Positions 1 to 6,367 of a DNA stretch of 14,740 nt are shown in pieces. The notes below the pieces were generated by a model. That model was not told where the DNA came from, made no database searches, and saw only the letters and a program-made list of their open reading frames with translations. Position numbers and translations under genes: made by a program. Position 1 is the first letter of the stretch; every line of letters starts with the position of its first letter. Source of the stretch: Candidatus Woesearchaeota archaeon (lineage in GTDB: Archaea; Nanobdellota; Nanobdellia; Woesearchaeales; JASKKU01); contig DSBS01000038.1 of the NCBI GenBank assembly GCA_011045925.1, positions 1 to 14,740 of the forward strand, read 5' to 3'.

Positions 1-2
1 TG

Positions 3-89
3 CGTGCGCCGAAAAATCCGTTGCGCGCACATCCTTTATCAACAATGGTAGAAAAACTTAACGGAGGGCAGCATTCATCCCAGCAGTAA
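3..89 (+). CDS. Possible C-terminal end of an upstream gene (partial)
   Basis: Third forward frame is open from the window edge and stops at TAA 87-89, giving 28 residues that start RAPKNPLRAHPL and end GGQHSSQQ. The other two forward frames close earlier (at 51 and 61), so this is the longest open tail, but all three are short and I do not recognise the product. The stop codon lies in the apical loop of the hairpin described next. Codon choice (CGC, CCG, TTG) is unlike the genes downstream. It may be a true gene end or chance. Confidence 0.3.
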   Translation, partial: RAPKNPLRAHPLSTMVEKLNGGQHSSQQ

Positions 90-117
90 ACTGCTGGGTA
101 TCCTGCTGCATTATGTA
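63..117 (+). promoter_or_regulatory. Shine-Dalgarno plus stem-loop leader of the secretion ATPase gene
   Basis: GGAGG at 63-67 is a strong Shine-Dalgarno match but lies 50 nt from the ATG at 118. Between them is a two-part stem: an outer stem pairing 68-73 (GCAGCA) with 104-109 (TGCTGC), and a perfect 8-bp inner stem pairing 79-86 (CCCAGCAG) with 91-98 (CTGCTGGG) around a TAAA loop, separated by a 5/5 internal loop. If folded, the stem removes 42 nt and leaves 8 nt between the Shine-Dalgarno and the ATG, which is normal spacing. The role is inferred; the pairing is seen directly. Confidence 0.5.
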
Positions 118-1608
118 ATGAAAGATGGAAGAGAGATTGACAAGTACAGCTTTGAATCAAATAATGTTCCTATAAATGTAAGAATCATAAAGGCAAGAAA
201 CGAGTTTGTTCCTATTTATGAGGTTTCTGTTGCAAACATCAGCGAAACAACAGAGCTTGTTCTTGATAAAATAAGAGATGAGCTGATTAGCCAGGTTAAC
301 CTAGGGATTACTGAGATTGCAGACATGAGCAAAAGGGAAAGCATCAGCAAGATATTTCTTGAGACTATTGATTTCCTGATTGAAAAGCATTTTCCAGACA
401 TTGAAGAATCGTCAAAAAAATACCTGAAAAGCTACCTTGTGCAGAAGTCGCTGGGCCTGGGCGACCTTAAGTTTCTTAACTCTGACAACAATTTAGAGGA
501 GATTGCGGTAAACAATGCTACTGAACCGGTCTGGGTTTACCACAGGAAGCACGGCTGGCTGAAAACAAACATAAATGTTGAGAGCGAGCAGCAGATTAAG
601 CATTACTCTGCCATGATTGGAAGAAAAGTCGGAAGGCAGATTACTGTGCTTGACCCGTTAATGGATGCCAATATGGAAAGCGGAGACAGGGTTAACGCCA
701 CTCTTTCTCCTGTCTCTCTCTTTGGAAATACAATAACACTAAGGAAATTCGCCTCAAAGCCCTGGACAATAACAGACTTTATTTCATCGGGTACAATCTC
801 TCCGAAAGCTGCTTCGTTCATCTGGCTTGCAATCCAGTATGAGCTTTCTGCCCTGATTGCCGGGGGAACTGCTTCAGGAAAAACCTCTATGCTAAACGCA
901 ATTAGCAATTTTTTCCCGCCCAACCAGAGAATTATCAGCATAGAAGACACTCATGAAATTCGGCTTCCAAAATACCTCCACTGGGTTCCTATGATTACAA
1001 GAACTAAAAACCCTGAAGGCAAGGGAGAGATTACAATGCTTAACCTGCTTATTAACTCGCTCAGGATGAGGCCAGACAGGATTGTAGTGGGAGAAATCAG
1101 GAGAAAGGAAGAAGCAGAAGTGCTTTTTGAGGCAATTCACACTGGCCATTCGGTTTATGCAACAATACACGCAAACAATGCCCAGGAAACAAAAACAAGG
1201 CTTGTGAGCCCGCCAATTAATGTACCTAAAGAGATGATTCCTGCAATCTCCCTGATTGTTGTTCAGTACAGGAACAGGAGGACTGGAAAGAGAAGGACTT
1301 TTCAGATTGCAGAAGTCCTTAAAGACGGCACTGTAAGCGAGCTTTTTCAGCTTGACACAAAGAAAGATGTAATTAAAGAAATCTTAAAATCAAAGAAGAT
1401 ATCTGAGGAAATACAGCTGTTTGCCGGCCTATCCAAAGCTGAAATAGAGAAAGACCTTAATGAAAAAGAGAAGATTCTGAAGTGGCTTGTGAATAAGAAA
1501 ATAAACACGGTAGACGAAGTTGGCAGGATAATGGCTGAGTTTTACACAGGCAAAGAAAACCTAATGAAAGCAGTAAAGTCAAACCGGCTTCTAAAAGAAG
1601 ATGATTGA
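118..1608 (+). CDS. Type II/IV secretion system ATPase (TadA/FlaI/VirB11-like)
   Basis: Hexameric ATPase expected to power assembly of a type IV pilus-like filament or a secretion machine at the cytoplasmic face of the membrane. The 496-aa protein has an N-terminal domain (about 1-225) and a C-terminal RecA-like domain. Walker A GGTASGKT is at about 249-256, the acidic Asp box IISIEDTHEIRLP at about 272-284, Walker B RIVVGEIR at about 321-328 and the His box HTGHSVYATIHAN at about 341-353, all in family order. About 110 residues after the His box extend past the usual core and are Lys/Glu-rich. The ATG at 118 leaves a family-like N-terminus; an upstream stop at 49-51 limits extension, and the nearest ribosome binding site needs the leader hairpin to reach it. 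It overlaps the next gene by 8 nt. Family assignment is firm; the exact machine (pilus, Epd/Tad or secretion) is not determined. Confidence 0.93.
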   Translation: MKDGREIDKYSFESNNVPINVRIIKARNEFVPIYEVSVANISETTELVLDKIRDELISQVNLGITEIADMSKRESISKIFLETIDFLIEKHFPDIEESSKKYLKSYLVQKSLGLGDLKFLNSDNNLEEIAVNNATEPVWVYHRKHGWLKTNINVESEQQIKHYSAMIGRKVGRQITVLDPLMDANMESGDRVNATLSPVSLFGNTITLRKFASKPWTITDFISSGTISPKAASFIWLAIQYELSALIAGGTASGKTSMLNAISNFFPPNQRIISIEDTHEIRLPKYLHWVPMITRTKNPEGKGEITMLNLLINSLRMRPDRIVVGEIRRKEEAEVLFEAIHTGHSVYATIHANNAQETKTRLVSPPINVPKEMIPAISLIVVQYRNRRTGKRRTFQIAEVLKDGTVSELFQLDTKKDVIKEILKSKKISEEIQLFAGLSKAEIEKDLNEKEKILKWLVNKKINTVDEVGRIMAEFYTGKENLMKAVKSNRLLKEDD

Positions 1609-2407
1609 GAAAATAATCCAACGGAAAAGCCTTGAGCTCAAGCAGAAGCTGATAAAGGCCGAAATGAGCTACAAGCCAAAAGACTTTATCAAAAGAGTTT
1701 TTTTTCTGAGCCTGCTTTTTGCTTTTGCAATATCGTTTGTTGTCTTTGCCTTTGCTTCCCAGGCAGATGCATGGCTGGGCTTTGTGCTTGTGGCTTTTTT
1801 AATCAGCCAGCTTGTCTTTTTCATGCTCTTCTCTAAGATGCCTGACCATAAAATAATCAAAAAAGAAAAGGAAATCAACAAGGAGATTGTGTTTGCTTCA
1901 AGGTTTCTCATTATTGAAATGAGCTCAGGGGTTTCTCTGTACAATTCCCTTAAAAACGCCGCAAAGTATTATCCTGCAACTGGCAAGTTCTTCATGAAAA
2001 TCATTGATGAAGTTGACCTGGGCAGAAACCTTGAGGAGGCAATAAACTCGGTTATTCTAAACAGCCCTTCCCAGAGGCTTAACAGGATTCTCTGGCAGAT
2101 TCTGAACTCAATAAGCACAGGCGCTGATGTTGGCCAGGCTCTTAAGTCAGTAACAGACCAGATCCTGAAAGAACAGCTGATTGAGGTCCAGGATTACGGA
2201 AGAAAGCTAAACCCTCTGGCTATGTTTTACATGACTATTGCTGTAATTGTCCCTTCGCTTGGGATAACTATCGGGGTAATCCTGGGCCTTTTTATGGGTA
2301 TCCAGATTGACAAAACCATCTTTCTTTTAGTGGCATTCATGATAGGGTTTGTACAGTTTATCTTCCTCTCAATAATAAAAACAATCAGGCCTGCGCTTGA
2401 CCTTTAG
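1601..2407 (+). CDS. T2SSF-domain membrane platform protein (TadB/TadC-like)
   Basis: Inner-membrane platform protein of the type IV filament superfamily, the usual partner of the ATPase encoded just upstream. The 268 residues show two hydrophobic helices near 33-53 and 57-77, a cytoplasmic T2SSF helical bundle at about 95-200 (with the typical MSSGVSLYNSLKNA and ISTGADVGQALKSV helix pairs), and two more hydrophobic stretches at about 205-232 and 238-260. The gene starts inside the ATPase gene, an 8-nt ATG overlap that suggests translational coupling. It is shorter than archaeal FlaJ (about 500 aa or more) and carries one T2SSF unit, like bacterial TadB or TadC. The N-terminal 30 residues are basic and amphipathic. 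Confidence 0.88.
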   Translation: MIEKIIQRKSLELKQKLIKAEMSYKPKDFIKRVFFLSLLFAFAISFVVFAFASQADAWLGFVLVAFLISQLVFFMLFSKMPDHKIIKKEKEINKEIVFASRFLIIEMSSGVSLYNSLKNAAKYYPATGKFFMKIIDEVDLGRNLEEAINSVILNSPSQRLNRILWQILNSISTGADVGQALKSVTDQILKEQLIEVQDYGRKLNPLAMFYMTIAVIVPSLGITIGVILGLFMGIQIDKTIFLLVAFMIGFVQFIFLSIIKTIRPALDL

Positions 2408-2424
2408 AAGCTTTTGAAAAAACA

Positions 2425-3471
2425 ATGGAAAAAAAGCAGAAAAAACCGGGAAAGGAAAAATCTATTCTTGATAAATACAGAAGCGTTAAGAACAAGGATA
2501 AAAAACTGAAGGACCTCCTTATTTATTCAGGATATAGCATAGACTCTGAAAAGATTAAGTCACAGATTTTCTGGGCCAGCATTATTGCCGGGTTTCTTGA
2601 GGCAGTTATCTGCCTTGTTTACCTTTTTGCGCTTGGAATCAGCTATCTGGCTATTTTTCTCGCTTCGGTTTTGATGTTCCCTCTTTTCTGCCTGATTACA
2701 TACTATGCAATCTACCTGGTAATAATCCTGTTTCTGGATGTTACAAGCTTTATGAGGGCAAAAGAGATTGAGAAGGTGCTTCCTGATTTCTTTCAGCTTG
2801 CATCAAACAACATCAAGGCTGGAATGTCGATTGACCGCGCCCTTTACCTTGCAGTCAAGCCTAATTTTACAGTTCTTGCAAAGGAGATTGAGACAGTAGG
2901 AAAAAAAACAATGGCCGGCTACGAGCTTCAGGAGGCTCTTAATGAATTCGCCTCCAGATACAACTCAAAGCTTCTTGCAAGGTCCATTTCACTAATCGTG
3001 GAAAGCCTGGATTCAGGAGGGGAGATTGCTGAGCTTCTGTCAAAAGTTTCAAACGACATCTATGAGTCTAACATTATAAGAAAAGAGCTTTCATCATCTG
3101 TAACAACTTACGTAATTTTTATTTCTTTTGCGACTGTGGTGGCTGCCCCGCTTCTGTTTGCGCTATCTACCCAGGTGATAACAATCATGAATGAGGTTAT
3201 AGGAAATGTGGCTGCTGACTCTCCTGCTGTTTCAGGCTCTATACTTCAGATAAGCTCAGGCAGCACTGTGAGCATCGCAGACTTCAAGAGCTTTGTTTAC
3301 CTGAACCTAATAATTACATCGACTTTCTCGGCATCAATTATTGCTATGATAAAGAAGGGGACCATCAAGGAAGGCCTAAAGCAGATTCCGATGTTTATAA
3401 TAATCACTTTGCTTTTCTATTACCTGCTGAGCTTTGCTTTCAACCACCTTTTTGCAGGCATGCTTGGCTAA
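2425..3471 (+). CDS. Second T2SSF-domain membrane platform protein (TadC-like)
   Basis: Second platform protein of the same machine, 17 nt after the first. Of its 348 residues, the first 30 are very Lys-rich and cytoplasmic. Hydrophobic segments lie near 48-68 and 72-104, followed by a T2SSF bundle at about 115-225 (ASNNIKAGMSIDRAL and ESLDSGGEIAELLSKV are the paired helices), a helix at 228-248, an extracytoplasmic Ser/Ala-rich loop at about 255-288, and final helices at about 290-308 and 321-343. The longer loop separates it from its upstream paralogue. Two adjacent single-domain proteins resemble TadB plus TadC, and may form a heteromeric platform. A poly-T terminator follows within 10 nt, so this is probably the last gene of the three-gene operon. 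Confidence 0.88.
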   Translation: MEKKQKKPGKEKSILDKYRSVKNKDKKLKDLLIYSGYSIDSEKIKSQIFWASIIAGFLEAVICLVYLFALGISYLAIFLASVLMFPLFCLITYYAIYLVIILFLDVTSFMRAKEIEKVLPDFFQLASNNIKAGMSIDRALYLAVKPNFTVLAKEIETVGKKTMAGYELQEALNEFASRYNSKLLARSISLIVESLDSGGEIAELLSKVSNDIYESNIIRKELSSSVTTYVIFISFATVVAAPLLFALSTQVITIMNEVIGNVAADSPAVSGSILQISSGSTVSIADFKSFVYLNLIITSTFSASIIAMIKKGTIKEGLKQIPMFIIITLLFYYLLSFAFNHLFAGMLG

Positions 3472-3478
3472 GCCTTAA

Positions 3479-3490
3479 GCTTTTTTGTTT
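3479..3490 (+). terminator. T-tract terminator after the secretion operon
   Basis: Six T residues followed by GTTT (3481-3490), 9 nt after the stop of the second T2SSF gene. This is typical of archaeal intrinsic termination, which needs little or no hairpin. The rest of 3491-3632 is AT-rich with no convincing gene; the only ATG-started frame there (3498) is 18 codons. Confidence 0.5.
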
Positions 3491-3627
3491 CTAAGCTATG
3501 TTAAAAAACTCTTTTAAAGGAAGAGAGAAAAGCAAAGTCAAAACTCCCTGGTGACAAATAATGCTTAAATAAAAGAAGAATAAGTTTATAAAAATATATT
3601 TATAAAAAAAATGCGGAGAGGGGAAAA

Positions 3628-3643
3628 AAGTTTTTTTATAAAG
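3628..3643 (+). promoter_or_regulatory. TATA-box promoter of the glycogen operon
   Basis: A TTTTTATAAA element at about 3633-3642 is preceded by a purine-rich stretch (GGGAAAAAAG, 3621-3630) that can serve as the BRE. Its centre is about 26-28 bp before the GTG at 3666, so transcription would start at or just before the start codon. There is no Shine-Dalgarno there, consistent with a leaderless message. A second AT-rich element at 3585-3607 (TTTATA and TATTTATAAA) could be another TATA box. Confidence 0.6.
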
Positions 3644-3665
3644 AATTAAGAAGGTTCTGATAAAA

Positions 3666-4883
3666 GTGAAAGTGCTGATGCTTGGATGGGAATTTCCGCC
3701 GTATAATGCGGGCGGGCTAGGAACTGCCTGCTATGGGCTGACCAAGTCTTTGGCTTCACAGGGCGTGCAGGTAACCTTTGTGATTCCTAAAGCGCCTTAC
3801 TCCTACAAGTATAATTTTATTAATCTCCTTAATGCCGAGATTGACTATGACCATATACTAAAGCTGATAAAGGTCCAGTCCGGGCTGATTCCCTATCATG
3901 ACTGCTTCTCGAAGGAAAGCCTGGTCTTTGGAAAGGACAGAAAAAGCTGTTTCGAGATATACGGAAAAAACCTGATTGAAGAGGTAGAGGCTTTTGCAAG
4001 AAGGGTTCTTGAGATCTGCAGAAATGAGGAGTTTGATGTTATACACGCACACGATTGGATGACTTACCTTGCAGGAATTGCCCTTAAGAAAGCTACAGGA
4101 AAAAAGCTGGTGCTTCACATTCATGCTACTGAGTTTGACAGGGGTGTAATCGGAATAAACCCTGATGTCTACAACATAGAAAAGCAGGGGTTTGATAATG
4201 CTGACTTAATTATCGCTGTAAGCAACTACACAAAAAGCGTTGTGTGCGGCAAGTACGGAATTTGCGAAAGCAGGATTAGGGTGGCCCATAACGGAGTTAT
4301 CATTGACAATGTCCCGAAAGAGTACAATGTAAAGGTGTTTCCAAAGGACAAGGTAGTGCTCTTCCTGGGAAGGATTACAATCCAGAAAGGGCCCGAGTAT
4401 TTTATTGAGGCTGCAAAGCTGATTTCAGACTACATGAAAGATGTAAAATTCATTGTTACAGGAAGCGGCGACAAGCTTCCATGGATGATTCAGAGAAGCG
4501 CAGAGCTTGGGCTGTCTGACAAGATTGTTTTTACAGGCTTCCTTAAGGGAGATGAGCTGAAAAAGATGTACACAATGGCAGATGTTTATGTAATGCCCTC
4601 GGTCTCTGAGCCTTTCGGGATTACGCCCCTTGAGTCAATTTCTCTTGGGACCCCTGTTGTTATATCTAAGCAGTCAGGGGTTTCTGAGGTGCTGAACCAT
4701 TGCCTTAAGGTGGATTTCTGGGATACAAGAAAAATGGCAAACCATATTGTTGCCATACTCCAGCACAAAGAGCTGAAAAGCACCCTTAAGCATCACGGTT
4801 TCATTGAAGTGACAAATATCAACTGGGATAAGGCAGCAGAAAAGGTAAAAAGATGCTATGAGGAAGTCGTAGGATGCTTATAA
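3666..4883 (+). CDS. GT4/GT5-type glycosyltransferase, glycogen synthase-like
   Basis: GT-B fold retaining glycosyltransferase, expected to transfer glucose from a nucleotide sugar to an alpha-glucan in the cytoplasm. The 405 aa begin MKVLMLGWEFPPYNAGGLGT, where the GGLG loop matches the glucan/acceptor-binding N-terminal motif of starch/glycogen synthases. VIHAHDW (about 125-131) and HIHATEFDR (151-159) are further N-domain signatures. The C-domain has the donor-binding FLGRITIQKG (R236, K241) and the EPFGITPLE motif with E315 and E323 (E-x7-E). The start is GTG with a leaderless promoter, and the next frame overlaps by 10 nt. It is about 70-100 aa shorter than bacterial GlgA. Its place at the head of an operon with a GT3 synthase and debranching enzyme points to glycogen, though GT4 enzymes have many acceptors; the exact donor (UDP- or ADP-glucose) is not readable. 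Confidence 0.85.
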   Translation: MKVLMLGWEFPPYNAGGLGTACYGLTKSLASQGVQVTFVIPKAPYSYKYNFINLLNAEIDYDHILKLIKVQSGLIPYHDCFSKESLVFGKDRKSCFEIYGKNLIEEVEAFARRVLEICRNEEFDVIHAHDWMTYLAGIALKKATGKKLVLHIHATEFDRGVIGINPDVYNIEKQGFDNADLIIAVSNYTKSVVCGKYGICESRIRVAHNGVIIDNVPKEYNVKVFPKDKVVLFLGRITIQKGPEYFIEAAKLISDYMKDVKFIVTGSGDKLPWMIQRSAELGLSDKIVFTGFLKGDELKKMYTMADVYVMPSVSEPFGITPLESISLGTPVVISKQSGVSEVLNHCLKVDFWDTRKMANHIVAILQHKELKSTLKHHGFIEVTNINWDKAAEKVKRCYEEVVGCL

Positions 4884-6160
4884 ACATAATTTTTAAGGTG
4901 CACCAGCCCTTAAGGCTGAGGGAATACACTATCTTCGACATCGGGCTTAACGATAATTACTTTGATAGGCAGAGAACAGAATCAATACTAAGCGAGGCAT
5001 GTAAAAACACCTATGAGCCTGTCGCAAAAAGCCTGCTAAAAATCCTGAAAGAACAGCCTGGGCTCAAGGCAAGCTTCTGCCTGTCCGGGACTTTTACAGA
5101 GCTGCTTAAATCCAGAAACAAAAGCACGCTAAACTGGTTCAAAAAACTGCTAAGCCACGAGAGAATCGAGGTAATTTCACAGACATTTTTTAACTCGGTT
5201 TCAATACTCAATTCAAGAAGCGAGTTTGAAGATGAGCTTAAGCTCCATATTAAGGAATCAAAAAAGCTTTTCGGAAAATCGCCTGCGTTTATGCTTAACA
5301 CGTCAAGGGTTTATTTTAATGATGTTGCAGATTCTGCAAAAAACGCCGGGCTTAAGGGAATTATTACTGCAGGCCTGGAAAAGCTTCCCGAAGCCTATGA
5401 GCCAAACCATCTTTTCAGGGATAAAAAAACAAAGCTTGACATTATTTTTCTAAACAGGATTCTTTCTGAAGACATCATAAACAGGTTCAGGGACAAAAAA
5501 TGGGATGAATGGAAGATAAATGAGAAAAAGCTCAGCTCATGGCTGGCTGCCCAGAAAGGGGATATTGCTACCATTCTCATTGACCTGGAGAAGGTTGCCA
5601 GGGACGAAGAAAGTGAGGGCAGCATTCTTAAGTTCCTGAATGCAATTGCCAAGCTTGGCAAAGCCAAAGACTGTTTTGTAACGCCTTCTGAGGTTAAGCT
5701 AAAGCTTAAGCCTGCTAAAAACATTGACGTGCTTTTCCCTGTCTTAATTGAGGAGTCCTGCGAAAAGAACAACCCGCTTGGCTTCAACACAATGCAGCAG
5801 TCTGCACTAAAAAAGGTTTATGCGCTTGAGAGCTACATAAAAAAAACAAAGGAAAAAGAGCTTGAAAAAAGCTGGAGGCTGCTTCTTGACTCAGAGAATT
5901 TCAGCTCTATGAGTATTTCAGACAACCCTGAGTCTCCCTTTGCCCAGAACAGCAAGCTCTATGAAAGCCCCTACGAGGCTTTTATTTACTTTATGAACTG
6001 CCTTCAAGACATAAGACTGCGCCTTATAAAAAACAAAAAGGTGAAAAAAGATGCCCACGGCAAAAAGAAAAACCCAAAAAAAAGCAAATCTCCTAAAGGA
6101 GACAGAGCCAGAAAGGTACTTCCTCGCAACAGACGGGACAGTGCTAAAAAGCTTAATTGA
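4874..6160 (+). CDS. Degenerate GH57 family protein (probable pseudoenzyme)
   Basis: Related to GH57 alpha-amylases/4-alpha-glucanotransferases. Motif 1 VHQPLRLR is intact at about 9-16, NTMQQSALKKVYALE (about 305-319) is the family's MQ..AL..LY.LE helix, and SPYEAFIYFMNCLQDI (about 365-380) its typical C-terminal segment. Active-site motifs are altered: the usual NTELIY nucleophile motif reads NTSRVY (Glu to Ser at about 144), the YYHSLS-type motif 2 reads FFNSVS (His to Asn at 107), and LQTSDHFYYM reads LLDSENFSSM at about 337-346. The motif 4 Asp (D237, in LIDLEK) remains. The comparison is with family motifs recalled from memory. A GAGGAA site about 8 nt before the ATG supports the start. 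The last 37 codons overlap the next gene out of frame and form a Lys/Arg-rich tail. Inferred role: non-catalytic glucan binding or scaffolding. Confidence 0.8.
   Translation: MLINIIFKVHQPLRLREYTIFDIGLNDNYFDRQRTESILSEACKNTYEPVAKSLLKILKEQPGLKASFCLSGTFTELLKSRNKSTLNWFKKLLSHERIEVISQTFFNSVSILNSRSEFEDELKLHIKESKKLFGKSPAFMLNTSRVYFNDVADSAKNAGLKGIITAGLEKLPEAYEPNHLFRDKKTKLDIIFLNRILSEDIINRFRDKKWDEWKINEKKLSSWLAAQKGDIATILIDLEKVARDEESEGSILKFLNAIAKLGKAKDCFVTPSEVKLKLKPAKNIDVLFPVLIEESCEKNNPLGFNTMQQSALKKVYALESYIKKTKEKELEKSWRLLLDSENFSSMSISDNPESPFAQNSKLYESPYEAFIYFMNCLQDIRLRLIKNKKVKKDAHGKKKNPKKSKSPKGDRARKVLPRNRRDSAKKLN
6039..6044 (+). promoter_or_regulatory. Shine-Dalgarno AGGTGA fixing the start at 6051
   Basis: AGGTGA, a perfect match to the archaeal 16S anti-Shine-Dalgarno, ends 6 nt before the ATG at 6051. 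It lies inside the coding sequence of the GH57-like gene and supports the small gene starting there despite the 110-nt overlap. Confidence 0.7.
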
Positions 6161-6359
6161 GCTTGTTGATGCACTGGAAACAATGGATGATGAAACATTC
6201 TACCATCATGCAAACGAGGAAAGGAACGACTTCTACAACTGGATAAAAGAAGCCTTTAACGAAAATGAGCTCGCAACCCGCCTGCTCTCTGCAAACAACA
6301 AAAGGGACGTGCAGGTAATCATCCTAAGGGAAATTGTAAAAAGAAAAGCAAAGGTTTAA
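6051..6359 (+). CDS. Small conserved-looking protein in the glycogen operon (DUF5752-like?)
   Basis: A soluble 102-aa protein with no signal peptide or membrane helix. A basic N-terminal stretch (1-17) is followed by a compact domain with the pattern YFLATDGTVLKSLIELVDAL, then METMDD-like acidic residues and FYHHANEERNDFYNWIKEAF, then LATRLLSA. The pattern of F-L-DG, L.SL.EL...L, F.hH and NDF.NW recalls an archaeal uncharacterised family I remember as DUF5752, often near glycan genes; I could not check this. The start is set by a strong AGGTGA site, giving a 110-nt out-of-frame overlap with the GH57-like gene. Only 8 nt separate it from the GT3 glycogen synthase. Inferred role: accessory or regulatory partner of the glycogen enzymes. 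Confidence 0.75.
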   Translation: MPTAKRKTQKKANLLKETEPERYFLATDGTVLKSLIELVDALETMDDETFYHHANEERNDFYNWIKEAFNENELATRLLSANNKRDVQVIILREIVKRKAKV

Positions 6360-6367
6360 GCTGAAAG

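Noticed and set aside
4..30. Inverted repeat as an RNA gene
   Set aside because: Only six base pairs with a long loop at the window edge; no tRNA-like or other known fold could be made.
603..950. 115-aa frame on the minus strand
   Set aside because: It lies fully opposite the ATPase nucleotide-binding domain, whose motifs are intact; no promoter or domain of its own.
5395..5790. 131-aa frame on the minus strand
   Set aside because: Antisense to the GH57-like gene, low-complexity Ser/Leu/Phe content, no supporting signals.
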